Source of the DNA: Paramarasmius palmivorus | Lineage: Eukaryota; Basidiomycota; Agaricomycetes; Agaricales; Marasmiaceae | Assembly (NCBI GenBank): GCA_037176845.1 | Contig: JAYKXP010000024.1 | Coordinates: 310,001 to 374,000 of the forward strand | Reading direction: 5' to 3' | DNA length: 64,000 nucleotides | Part shown: in pieces, positions 1-10,694 of the stretch | Layout: each line of letters opens with the position of its first letter | How positions within the stretch are numbered: position 1 is the first letter of the stretch | Position numbers and translations under genes: made by a program | Notes under the pieces: model-generated | Database searches by the model: none | Told to the model about the DNA's origin: nothing | The model's input: only the letters and a program-made list of their open reading frames with translations

Positions 1-110
1 GAGCACTCGTTGGTGGCGCACTAGTTGGGGGAGGTGCACTCGTTGGTGGCGCACTCGTTGGAGGAGGTGCACTAGTCGGGGGACCAGTGGGTGGAGCGCT
101 GGGACCATTA
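1..110 (-). repeat. Pro/Thr/Ser linker repeat
   Basis: This short tandem repeat within the CBM1 gene encodes alternating PTSAPP and PTSAPPP units. It is a flexible linker of the kind usually O-glycosylated in secreted fungal cellulases. The array continues beyond the left edge. Confidence 0.8.
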
Positions 111-391
111 TCATTTGGAATGCATTGTGAGTAGTCTATCGACCAACAAATCAGATTTGTATATGAAATCTAAAAAGCATCTCTTACAAGGATTCATCTC
201 AGTGCAGGTGGCTCCTTCAGCACAAGTAGTTTCGCCAGTCCTATGTTCATGTCAACCTCATTGCTGTTGCGATAGGGGACTGACACATACCAATCCTGAC
301 CACCACATTGTCCCCAGGGTGCAACATCAGCCTTCGCTATCAAGGAAAGCAGACCGATAGCAATGATGAGAGTAGGACGAATGGAAGGCAT
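1..391 (-). CDS. secreted protein with N-terminal fungal cellulose-binding module (CBM1), 3'-truncated
   Basis: The protein starts at 391 with a signal peptide (MPSIRPTLIIAIGLLSLIAKA) and then enters a CBM1 directly. Removing introns 241-290 and 136-187 (both GT-AG) gives a complete module with WGQCGGQDW, TCAEGATC and YYSQCIPN, that is, four cysteines and the aromatic residues that stack on cellulose. After it comes a Pro/Thr/Ser linker of repeated PTSAPP units that runs off the window at base 1. The catalytic domain lies outside, so the enzyme class (cellulase, LPMO, esterase, expansin-like) cannot be told. N-terminal placement of CBM1 occurs in several plant-wall enzymes. A TATA-like box lies about 75 bp upstream of the start. 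The domain call is firm; the function beyond cellulose binding is open. Confidence 0.85.
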
Positions 392-939
392 GTTTGCTTT
401 GAATAGAGGATGTCAACTGTGGAAGGTGCGACACAACTGAGGAAAGCGCTCGACATCCTTCAACTTTATATAGGTTTCCTGGCGTCCACCATACCAGAAG
501 TTCTGGGACATAGTCGGGAATTCCAGCTCCATGCCGACGCTTTGAACGCCACCTCCCGGTCGTGAAAATGTGGATCGTTGTGGTTGGCAACTCGGTAAAC
601 TAGCTGTGTTTGTAGGAGGTCTGCAGTACGTCAGTAATTGATGTTCGGTGTCAGGATCGGAGAAAGTCGAGCTTGTTTCCAACAAAGAAGCTTGACAATC
701 TCCCATGACGGATCATAACCGCGTCCTTCAACCGCATCCGAAAGTGCTCCTTCGTTGGTTGATCTGTTCATGCAAGCAAATGTGGAGACATATTGATTAT
801 GCGCCGTGTTTCGAAGAATAGAATTGGAAGCATCTCTGTATACGTGAACAAATCGTGAGGTTTCATGTGTGAATTGGATTACAGGAAGAAAGAAACGGAA
901 AAACGTCAATAGCAATCGACTAATACCTGCTTCGCTCGA
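392..939. other. intergenic region, promoter of the CBM1 gene
   Basis: About 550 bp lie between the CBM1 start and the stop of the four-TM gene. It holds the TATA-like box and some short open frames without recognisable protein character. I see no gene here. Confidence 0.6.
465..472 (-). promoter_or_regulatory. TATA-like box of the CBM1 gene
   Basis: TATATAAA reads on the minus strand about 75 bp before the CBM1 start codon, a usual distance for a fungal core promoter. It is a sequence match only. Confidence 0.45.
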
Positions 940-1805
940 TTACTCTCCAATACGACGGTAGGCTCTGTTACCGGCAGCCCATTTGTGTCCTTTATCGGCA
1001 GAAATACCTGTGATAACAACCCCGGAAGCCACCAACACTGCAAATATCCAAGAAGTTGTGTTGAAAGCATAAGCAACACCTGATGGCAAGATGCCGTGAG
1101 AAGGACATGTAACTGGGAGAATTCAGATAACATACCCATCTTGGCCTTGTCAAGAGTTGGATAAGCACCGGTGCGCGAGGTATCAGTCACGATGGCAAAG
1201 GCGACTATTTCAAAGACAGCTGCAAAGGAATGAATAACGTACTATCCTTGGATAGAAGACAACACGTACCATGGAGGAATACCAGTGTCGCAACTGCCTT
1301 CCAAATTCTCCTCCTCCTCGAGCCCGTACTGACACCGACAAGGATAGCAAACAGCGACAATGCAGCGAACCCGATGCCAAGTTCAGATGCGTAGCCAGCC
1401 GTCACCCATGCAGTGCAGAATCCTTCAAACTCCTCCTCACATCTATCCTTGATTCGCATGGGGAACTTGCGGCAGCTGTATGTAGTGTACGAAAGACGAT
1501 CATTCTCTCCAGTTCCGGGAGCGTCTACAACCGTCAGCTCACAGAGCTGGGTGAGACCATAGCGAAACGTTATGGTTGTATACAAGACCTCGGGTGTCTT
1601 GACGACGAGCCTAAGAATACAATATTAACCGACTTGGAGCTATGAGTCCGTAGAATGTCCGCCAACCAGTCATTGCGAGTATATGAAAGGATGTTCTGTG
1701 GAGTCGAATCATTGAGTAGTGAATCGTCACAGGATCTACTACACGTACCAAGACTAAACTTATAGCCACTGCGAAAAAGGTAATAACATAGGAAGTTTTA
1801 CGCAT
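940..1805 (-). CDS. four-transmembrane membrane protein, SUR7/PalI/claudin-like layout, function unknown
   Basis: Splicing four or five short introns gives a protein of about 215 residues. It starts at 1805 with a first membrane segment (SYVITFFAVAISLVL), followed by NDWLV and then an extracellular loop with YGLTQLCEL, YSCRKFP and CEEEFEGFCTAW. Three further membrane segments follow: ELGIGFAALSLFAILVGV, VFEIVAFAIV and SWIFAVLVASGVVITGI. It ends in a short basic tail (AADKGHKWAAGNRAYRR-type) and stops at 940. The W-x-x loop after TM1 and the loop cysteines resemble the fungal SUR7/PalI and claudin arrangement, where members organise plasma-membrane domains or sense pH. I recognise this as a family widespread in basidiomycetes but know no assigned function. 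The exon chain is coherent in one frame throughout, so the gene is solid even though its role is not. Confidence 0.75.
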
Positions 1806-2008
1806 GGTGGTAAAGAGGGAGGAGGGTAAGAAAGAAACCAGCTGCGCCGGTCGGCCTTGTTGATGCCAATTTCAGCTCAGCAGTCATGACGTCATTGACT
1901 ACACACTAGCCTTCCCAGAGCAAGTGGCGTATACACCTCACTACACTAATCTACATACATACAACGATAAAGCTTACTAGCTTGCAACTCTTTACATCCG
2001 TACACTAT

Positions 2009-4810
2009 TCATAATAGTTTTGTTATTACTCCAAGGCCCTGCGAGCACTGTGAGCAGAGTGAAAATCTTGGCCGGGAAGGATTCACTCACTTTGGTTTTG
2101 CCTTCCCTAAACAATAGCTTCATTCCTTCCTTGACAAATTCCGGATGGGAAATGAACTCGAACTGTACTGTTGCGCGATCTCCTGTGCGTAATATGCCTT
2201 GTGGATGGTCCATTCCTATTATCCTCACCGTTTGACGGACAGCCTGGACGCGAACACGTTAGAAGTCGACCCCAGGCATATGCCGCTTTTAGAACGCACC
2301 CCGCAATGCAACATGGCCTATATAAATAGTATTGCTGAGTGTATCTTTAAATTGCAGATTAACAGAGACTGACCTGGTAGTTTCTCTGTAGTGTCGTATT
2401 ATGGCTAATGCAGGAGCATCAGTAAACCGAAAATATAAAAACATTTCGTCCGTACTAGAGAATCAACACTTGTCCTTCGAATTGTTTAACCGCTATGAAC
2501 GAATGGGTCAACGAGTTTCGATCATTATCTACTTGCAAAGTTCTTACCTCGTGGTAGAGGAGTCTCTGCTTTCTCAGCCTTGTGCACAAGAACCATGCCT
2601 TTCCGAACCGTGGCGCGTCGGACACGTTTCAGTGCTAACGATACGCATTGCCCTGCCTCGGCCGTTGTCACTGTCGCCCTATCCATTCTCGTTAGTCGAA
2701 TCGTACTCGGCTTCGAAGTGTGGAGTACTGACCGCTTTCGTTGCATATCCTTGATGGAAGTTGTCTGGTAGTTGCCATTGGAGTCCGGCCCTATGATTAC
2801 AGCATCTCCTTTTGAAACGCGTCCGCTGTTGACGATGCCGTTGACGACGGTACCGACATATGGTACCGACCATACTTCAGTGATACAGAACTAGAAGATT
2901 TGCTTTAGCCACATAATATTATGCAGATTGAAAGGAAGGCGAACCTCTAGAGGCTGATCAACTGCAAATTTATCTGTGTCAGCTTCGCTAGAAGGCAGCA
3001 GATTCAAGAACGTCCGAAGCTATGAAAAGATTAAGGGCGGCTCCGAACGTGAGGCAGCTGGATTCACATAATTTAATCCTTCTCCGGTCACGTTCGACAC
3101 TTGGAATATGGGACATAATCTTAGGACAATAAACACCGTGAGCTTCCATGCTGCAAGGGTGCATTCGAATACTCACCTGTCTTTGCCGAATGCAGTGGCA
3201 ACTTCTACCGCAACTTCTCCCGACTTGACAAATACCGGGATTTTCCTATGTGCCAAGACTGCAACGTGAGATCGAATACTTGTGTCCGAACGGAAAGCAG
3301 GGACTTGCCGACACCCAGGGCTCTTCAAGATCTTCACTACCTGTTTCACCGTTTCTGCCATGACATTGGCGGGCGTCATATCAATCTAGAAATGGTTGAA
3401 CGAGAATTCTGAAATCCAGGTCAACAAAAAAAACCTTGGTTATGCAGACTACTATTGGCACGCTCAGCGCCAGAGCAATAGACAGATGCTCTTTGGACAT
3501 GCCAATAAGCCCAGCATTGGCTCCCACGATCAACACTACACAGGAGGGAGCACCTGAAGTCAATCCATACAATGTTGTCTTTAGATACTTCTCGTGCCCA
3601 GCCAAGTCTGAACATGAACGGATCAGGAGCATGTTTGGGTTATCAAAAACTCCACTGACCGATGAAAGAAACAATCTTGGCGGCTTGCACAGAAATTTCT
3701 TCCCAGCCTAGTTTCTCTCTTCTGATTACTTCGGGGTCAGAAGAGCCCGCTGTGTCTGGCAATATGGGATTTCCAGCAGGATCGAATCCTAATATCTGCA
3801 TGATTAAGCGCATAATGAGTGTAAGCAGCTATGAGGGGTTAGGGCTTTACCTCCATTCCAACACTAGATGTCCTTCCCGTCTCAATCTCGTGCTTGTGTC
3901 TGAAAAGCCCCACCCGTGCCTTTCCCCTTCCATCGTCAAGGGCACCTGTCCACGGTGCTCAGTTTAACGCTAGTCGAGTTGTGTAGTGACGAACCGCGTG
4001 TCAGTACACCTAATGTCGTTGATTTGCCACTATCGACGTTCCCTACGACTGCACAGCGAACTTCTGGAGTTAGCGACACGCTTGCAGGAGGTAGTCGAAG
4101 AAGTAACGATATCCGTGGATGTTTTCCTCTTGACTCGAAAAGTAAACATGTCTTCAAAAACCTGAGTCAGAAGTGTCTAGAAAAAGCTAGGAAAGAAGGC
4201 CAACCTTGCCACCAATCTCCTCGAGCGCGGCAGATATCCGTACGCGAAGCTCATCGAGCTGCTCGACTGTACGCTCGAACCCCCGCCAACCAACAACATC
4301 GCTTTCATCGGTTACTTCTCCAGCAAATAACAAATCGTGGGGTGGGTGAGCGCCTATACGAAGAACATATTCTCCGTGACGTTGAGTGATCAATGTCGCG
4401 ATGATGTCCCTTGCTTTCTCGTGGTTGGCAGGAGAGTAGTCCGCTAATAATTCCTGGAGACGTCAATCTAGCTTTAGCTTTGGAAGGATGTGGACACGGT
4501 CTCTCACCAAAACCTTCTCCTCCATTTCGGTAGCTTCTTTCTCCGTGCTGACGCCTTTTGCATCGCCAGTGTCCTGTTCCTTTGTCTCTTTCGCCTTCCC
4601 CTTGTCTGCTTCCTTTGATTTAGCACCGCCGGGGTCTGCATCCTTTATCTTGACCTTTGGTGCGTCTGTATGCTTCTTGTCTTTATCCGACTTTTCCTTC
4701 GCTGCAGAAGTGATAGCCGCTCCTTGGAATCTTTGTTTAGCGACTTCCCGATTATGAATCTCGTCGATTTCGCTTTGGAAATTCAGAAGGCTCGTCTTGT
4801 TCGCAGCCAT
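2009..4810 (-). CDS. GTP-binding protein of the GTPBP1/GTPBP2 family (EF-Tu-like translational GTPase)
   Basis: A long multi-exon gene starts at 4810. The first 100 residues are charged and low-complexity (Lys/Glu/Asp-rich). They are followed by an N-terminal domain ([28 protein letters not shown]) and the GTPase domain: G1 [10 protein letters not shown]3 DLAGHEKYL, and G4 TKID split by an intron after ITK. Beta-barrel domains follow ([42 protein letters not shown]) with the typical end [15 protein letters not shown] and stop at 2009. GTPBP1/2 proteins relate to EF1A and act in ribosome rescue, tRNA handling and mRNA decay in animals; the role in fungi is poorly known. Introns worked out include 4454-4507 and one just before the P-loop exon. 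The family call is strong. Confidence 0.88.
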
Positions 4811-5188
4811 AACGAATATAAGTTTCTGAAGACCTCGATCAGATTTGGCGCTCTTTTGAGGAGGGAAAAGGCTGAGTCAAAAAGAATGAATATGATTTGC
4901 GTTGACTCTGAATGACTTGACCGATCGAGTTTGCCCCCAGAGCTGTGTATGCCTCTGGTATACCTGCAGATAATTTCCTTTAGTCTACATTCTGGCAATA
5001 GTGGAAGTAAAACAATGTTTACTGGAATCGTAACAAGGTAACGGTTCTGGTCAAGTATTACCAAGGTCATGTGAAGGTGGTGCTCGGCGCGTTGGTCCAG
5101 CCATGGCCAGGGATGGTTGCTGTTGTCCTCCTCATTATTTGATCATCGTCGACATTTTCTCTTGCTTTCTTCACCTCATGAACCTGCA
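4811..5188. other. divergent promoter between GTPBP-like and NFKBIL1-like genes
   Basis: A 378-bp gap lies between two oppositely transcribed starts. It includes ATGs upstream of 5189 in other frames and in the same frame (5117), so the exact start of the plus-strand gene is not certain. I recognised no regulatory motif. Confidence 0.5.
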
Positions 5189-7298
5189 ATGAACTATCCT
5201 TCATCTTCGTCTACTCGAATTCTTACGGGTCCAGCACCTGGACGATTGGACCCAACACAACCTTCACGACTTCTTCGCGACGGTCAATCTAGACTACTCT
5301 TCGCTTCATTCGACCCTCGTACAGCCTCATCTCACCAGGATCCTAATTTCAACCATGATCTGTCGAAAGCAAGACGCGTCATTTTGGAAGCAAATGGCGA
5401 GAAAGTAACATGGAGATTCGTACCCAAGGCAGCGTTGGACGAAGGTGTTGCAGACGAGGGGGAATGGCCAAGAGTGATCGACGTTTGCGGGTATGTATTG
5501 TTGTTGCGTAGGATGAGGAAATATCACTGATGTTCCGACAGAGAATTATATGAATGCTCTCAGGAGCAATGGGACATTTACAAGCTTGACCCAAAGTACC
5601 AGTGCCGTGTTCGACAGCCACCTCTACTTTCTACTATTACGATTGCGCAACATCCTCAAGTCGATGAAAGCGCGCAAATCAATGGAAAACGTCCTTCGTC
5701 TTCCCTCGAAAAACCTATGCCACCGCTCAACCGACGAAAGAAGCTCAATAACGAAGGGCCCCATACACTCAAGTTCACACTCAGTCTAGATGATGGTGAC
5801 CAGGCAGAAGAGAGTGAAGTCGAAGAGATGGTCGTGGATGATGATCCACCTAAACGGTCTAGGTCTGCTGCACCGGAACGTGCTAAGAAATTGGAGGATC
5901 TACGTCGAAACCGGGAGGCAAGGAGAGAGAAGTCTGCGCGACGGACGGAGAAACTGGGTCAACAAGACCAGTCACCGACATTCGAATTTGCCTTCCCTTC
6001 TAGTCATGCAGCGACAGCAGCATCGGCATTCCAGATACCCACTGAGGCGAAACGAAAAGGTACGCGAACTACGCATTTGTATTCGCCCCCGACCTTCTCA
6101 CTTCCTCTGCAGCAACTTCTCTCTTCAACCCCCTTAGCAGGGACGACACAGACTATGTCCGCCCCGTTGATGAACTATACCCAAGCCACAACATCTATTA
6201 TGAACACACGAACACGTCCAATTCGAAACGGGCACGGACTATGTCACCTGGTGCTCTCAAGAGAGACCTAGACGCGAAAAGGGCCAGGAGAGAGAGACGT
6301 AAGCAGATGAAAAGAGAAGCCAGAATCAAGCGCCGCAGAGAACAGTGGAATGAGCAATTCATGCGTGAAGTGCTGGCAGAGGTCCACGCGAATGGGCATT
6401 ATACCAACACCGATGGTACGTTCTCTGCTTTTGGAGGATTTACCGTTTTTGAACACTGCAAAACTACAGGTGCAGTGGATAGCGACTTCTCCGATGAAGA
6501 AGAAGACGACGATACCGCTAGCGAAGGCGAGTCAAGGGACCTTGACGAGAACTTGGATGAGCAAGCGGCTAGAGAGGCTGCTATAGCTGAATCTAAACGG
6601 AAGCTTGCTGAATTGGAAAGAGACAAGCCTCTGTGGGAAGCTGAAGCTCGAAAACGTGCTATGAGGGAGAAAGCCGAAGAGGAAGCACAACGGTTGCGCG
6701 AGGCACAGCGGAGGTGGGAGGAGGCGAGACAAACAGAAGCCGCAAAGCAAGCAAAAGCCAAGGCTGCTAAGGAACGGGAAGAGACTGCACGACGAGAGCA
6801 AGAAGAGAAGGCGCAGAGACAACGGGAAAAGTTCCAGCGTCAACAACGATGGGCATATGGACCCTGGACGACTCAAAGGGCATTGGAGAAATACAAGGTC
6901 TTAAGTCAGGCTTTCGATACGACAAGGTTTTCGGTTGATGAACCGTTAGCCTTCGAGGTTATCCCGTGGCCGATACTCAAAAATCCAGCTTCACTATCTG
7001 TGGAAGATATAGAGTGGTCTGCGGTGGAAAACTTTTTCCAGTCTGTGCAACCTCATATGAAGTCTCAAGACTTCAAAGATTTTGTAGAAAAGAGTCATCG
7101 CCGCTTCCACCCTGATAGGTGGAGAGCCCGTGGTTTGCTTAAAACGGTGCTGGATGAGGCTGAGAGAGGATGCTTGGAAGTCGGTAAGTCCTTGGCCATA
7201 CATTCGGATACTTGCAGGCAATGATGCAACTTCTAGCGGCTAACACGGTGGCGCAGGCGCTTACCCCGTTGTGGATGGATGTGACAGGGCGAAAGTAA
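5189..7298 (+). CDS. NF-kappa-B-inhibitor-like protein 1 (NFKBIL1)-like coiled-coil protein
   Basis: Three introns (5491-5541, about 6071-6123, and about 7187-7240) join four exons into about 650 residues. The N-terminal half is disordered and includes RILTGPAPGRLDP. The middle is basic and acidic, with KRARRERRKQMKREARIKRR and an acidic DSDFSDEEEDDD patch. It is followed by a long charged coiled coil (residues about 440-560) rich in Arg, Glu and Ala. The C-terminus has a J-like module with FVEKSHRRFHPDRW, and ends VAQALTPLWMDVTGRK. The HPDRW signature and the closing helices match the C-terminal part of NFKBIL1-type nuclear proteins, but I see no ankyrin repeats. The start is the ATG after a short pyrimidine-rich leader; an in-frame ATG at 5117 would add 24 residues. 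The gene is certain and the family assignment moderate. Confidence 0.7.
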
Positions 7299-7548
7299 TG
7301 ATCTTGGGGATGTAAGTGTACTCTACTGTGTGTAGAAACGATTTGTTAGACGAGTGTTATTATATGGAAGGGCAACTTAATCCGTATGCATAGTGCACCA
7401 GGGTGCAAAGATCGTCGAGTACTACCATCAAAAATCATATGGCTCGTAGCGCGTGTACGATGTATGGATTCATGAAAAACTAGAGTACAACGGATAATCA
7501 TCATTACAAGCATAGCCAGTGATCATAGGACGGTTCATGTCCTTTTCA

Positions 7549-9298
7549 TTAGTGCTTCTGAGTTGTTTCCTCATACCTCTTTTCGTCGGATTTATCCACG
7601 GAGTCCCTGGAACCCTCTTCTATATCCTTTGGTCGTTCTTCGACTGCACCAGCGGGAAGCGCCTCCTCGAATTTCCTTCCTCTCTTCTCAGGACCAAGAG
7701 CGGTCGTTACAGCGATGCCAAGGGCAATAATGGCCGTGGCAATACCCATAACAGGGCCGTAAGCTGGGACTTTGTCACCATTTGGCCGTGTGATAAAGGT
7801 ATGCTCTGAGATTGCGTTGACAATTTGAGCAGAAGGCGAAGAAATCATGTTGCCAAGCTGGTAGGTGATACCTGTGTAGGGTATGAGAATCTCCCCCGCA
7901 CACATTCTAGGTGATAACTTACCAGGGAAACTCGAACGGAAGGCAGGTGGGGAGAGCTCGTTCAGATGGATCGGGATCACACCCCAAGCACCTTGCACAA
8001 AGAATTGCATGAAGAAACCAGAGGCAGAGAGATTACGCTCTCCTTCTGGTAAGATCCATGCAGGGATCAAAACAGCACTGATCAATGCAGCAACGATAAT
8101 TGCACGTCGGCGACCAAAGAACTGAGATAAGTAACCGATGACTAAATACGATCAATATTTATCTTGTCATGGAATGTAAAGCCACTCACTGGTACCGCCG
8201 ACACATGCCCCGGTCTTCATAAGGATACTGGCGCGGCTGGCAGCATCCTTATCCAATTCCTTGCCTGTAAGCATGAAGGTGGTGTAACTGTCCTGGGATG
8301 TGTGACTGTAGTAGTTGAACCAGGTCATCAAGATCTGTGGAGGTAATGGTTAGGTGAGGAACAAGCACGAGAAGCAGTAATTGTGGACTTACAATGCAAT
8401 AAACACAAAGCTTCCACTCTTTCGCAAGCATAAGCTTGGTCTCGTTCCAGAATGCACCAGGAGTCTGAGCCTTCTTGCCCGACTTCTTCGCCTCAATGAA
8501 CTGTCGGGACTCCGGGAAGAAGCATCGTATGACACCGACTCCCAGACTGAGTCCAGCAGCAATCCAGAAGACCCTCTTCCAGCTGTCTTCCGCCTCTCCA
8601 ACGCCCAGGAATGCGCATGCTGCAAGAACGTAACCCAACGAATAACCTTGCTGGAGGATTCCACTCATCAGACCTCTCGCATTGGGCCTGAAAGCTATGT
8701 TAGGATCGACAGCTTGGCAGGGGATCGACAGTGTCACTCACGGGCAGTTTTCAAGGGCCATAGCGATTGCGTTTCCATACACACCTCCCATAAACAGACC
8801 AAATAGACTCCGTACAGCCAAGAACTGTTGGAATGTCTTGCTGTAGATGGTGGCGATCTGAAGGAGGCCAAGGACAAACATGTTAATCACCATTGGCCAT
8901 TTTCGTCCAAACTTGTCACCCGCAAGACCGAAGAAGGCTGCGCCAACCGAACGAAGTAGGAGAGTGAGGGTGATCGCCGTCGAAATGTTGGTTTTCGACT
9001 CGCCATAATACTTGGCAAGAGGGACGGTTTGGATAGAAAGGGCATGAAAATCAAAGGCGTCGGCTGTCCAGGCGCAAAAGCCGACGAGGAAGAAAACCCA
9101 ATCTTTGAGACTGAGCTGAGCAAAGAGGCTGATGGGATTGACGAGGGGATCGGGTGACTGCCACTCAGTGCGAGTCTCGCCATACGCGTTAGTGACCTCG
9201 ACGCGCTGCTTCCACTTGAAGAGGTCGAGGAAGGATTGCTTAGCCGTTGGCAAGATGCCCTTGGCTATTGGCTCGGCGGGCTCATTGGACGATTGCAT
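7549..9298 (-). CDS. JEN1: JEN1-type monocarboxylate/proton symporter (major facilitator superfamily)
   Basis: The start at 9298 is followed by a hydrophilic N-terminus of about 75 residues. TM1 contains FLVGFCAWTADAFDF, a signature of Jen1 carboxylate transporters. Further markers are AITLTLLLRSVGAAFFGL, the MFS loop GDKFGRKWPMVINM, and NCPPNARGLMSGILQQGYS after an intron ending in CTTTCAG. C-terminal segments carry GRRRAIIVAALISA, FVQGAWGVIPIHLNELSP and FRSSFPGITYQLGNMISS. The tail is acidic and Ser-rich, likely a site of ubiquitin- or phosphorylation-dependent turnover as in yeast Jen1. Substrates in the family are lactate, pyruvate, acetate or dicarboxylates; which applies cannot be told. 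The gene is about 520 residues with the usual 12 predicted helices. It sits alone beside a long divergent promoter. Confidence 0.88.
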
Positions 9299-10694
9299 GG
9301 CGGCACAAGAGTGGACTTGGGTGACCGGGGCTTGACTTGGGCTTGATTCGAGGGACCCTGTCTGTCAAGAACAAGATCCAATGTCGTATTTGTCGATTTT
9401 ATATGTCCTGGACTCCGCTGACCGGGAGGCCGACTTCCCCCATATTCCATGCTTCTGTGAATCTGATGTGGGGTAACTTGCGGGATAGATGACACGATTG
9501 GAGCCCAGACGAGGTCAAGGGGCGGTATTCCTGGGGAAGTTTGAGCATACGACCTATTCGCCAAGGAAGCCAAGAAACGGTGTGATGAATTGTCTCTTGC
9601 GTTCAATCAACGCGTGGTCATCATTATCCCTGCAGCGTAACCAGGTCAATTCATTCTGGTGATTGACACAAGAAGGTTGCTATCGAGGTGTTATCGAGGT
9701 CCGATTTGAAGCTGCCACCTTGTTGCCACCAGAGGTTTTGGCGACGCCTGAGTATGTCCCGACAAGATCCGAATACCCTGTTTTCATTGGTAGCACAACG
9801 TAGCCGGTTCAGGTCATTTCAGGACTCGAATACCGCCTAGAGATATTCTTCGCGTAAGATAATAAACGTCCCAACCGAAACTCCCTTGAAACACCTTGAG
9901 GTACCGGCTTCATATGGCAGTTATGGCAGAATTTGCATATGCTCCTGTAAGCCAGCGCTGGCGCCTGAGTCAAGCAGGCACGCCGTACTGGTCGGACATG
10001 GAGAATGAACGGAGGAATGGGCATGCTGGGATCTTCTGGTGACGGGTAGATGCTATCCCGAAGCCATATTTTGGCCATATCATACGGGCCTCTGACTCTG
10101 AGAATGACCAGAGAGCCAGACAGATCATCAAACGCCAATCGACATTCAAGTTGGATCCATACCGGTATCAATTTCCGATAGTGGGTCAGTGGCGGATCTT
10201 CCATGTGCGCCCTGCATAGGCTCCTTGTAGAAGACCTAGCCACCTAGTGCGCACTGCAGATGCCTTGTACAGCTAGCTTTGAACTCGGAATCGGGACCGC
10301 ACGCCGAAAAAGGTACAGATATTGGCGGGCCTCGTGGTCATTTCGGAGACCAGAACTTCAAGTTCATACGTACATTGCTGGAGGACTGCGAGAGTATAAT
10401 TCCAAGGCCATGAACAACGCTGGCCCGAGATTGAAGCTTGAAGCTTGGGGGTGCTGGAGAGATGGACCGTCCAGGTAGGAAGGACAGCATGAACATTTGT
10501 TCTAGGCCCCGGTCACGCGATGTAGAGTAAATATACGGCAACACTGCAGTGAGCGTCTCTGGACGACTCTCAGCTCGATTTGCTGTGAGTACGTTCTCAC
10601 TTGCTTATCTCCCTCACTGGCAAGTAAATTATTCTTTTCATTTGGATTTGATTTCTCTCTAAAACCGATTCTTTCACAGACTTGACCACTGTGG
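9299..10694. other. long divergent intergenic region (JEN1-like / RING gene)
   Basis: About 1.4 kb lie between two divergent starts. A 144-codon minus-strand open frame at 9809-10243 shows no domain, no intron pattern and no compositional sign of coding, so I do not call it. The length would suit a carbon-regulated transporter promoter. The final 100 bp before 10695 are pyrimidine-rich, like a fungal leader. Confidence 0.5.

Noticed and set aside
9468..9536. two CreA-type SYGGRG matches (GTGGGG, CTGGGG) upstream of the JEN1-like gene
   Set aside because: The motif is too degenerate to mean much with two copies in 1.4 kb, although carbon repression of JEN1 would be expected.
9809..10243. 144-codon minus-strand open frame in the JEN1/RING intergenic region
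   Set aside because: It has no domain, no intron structure and no coding-like composition; it is probably chance.
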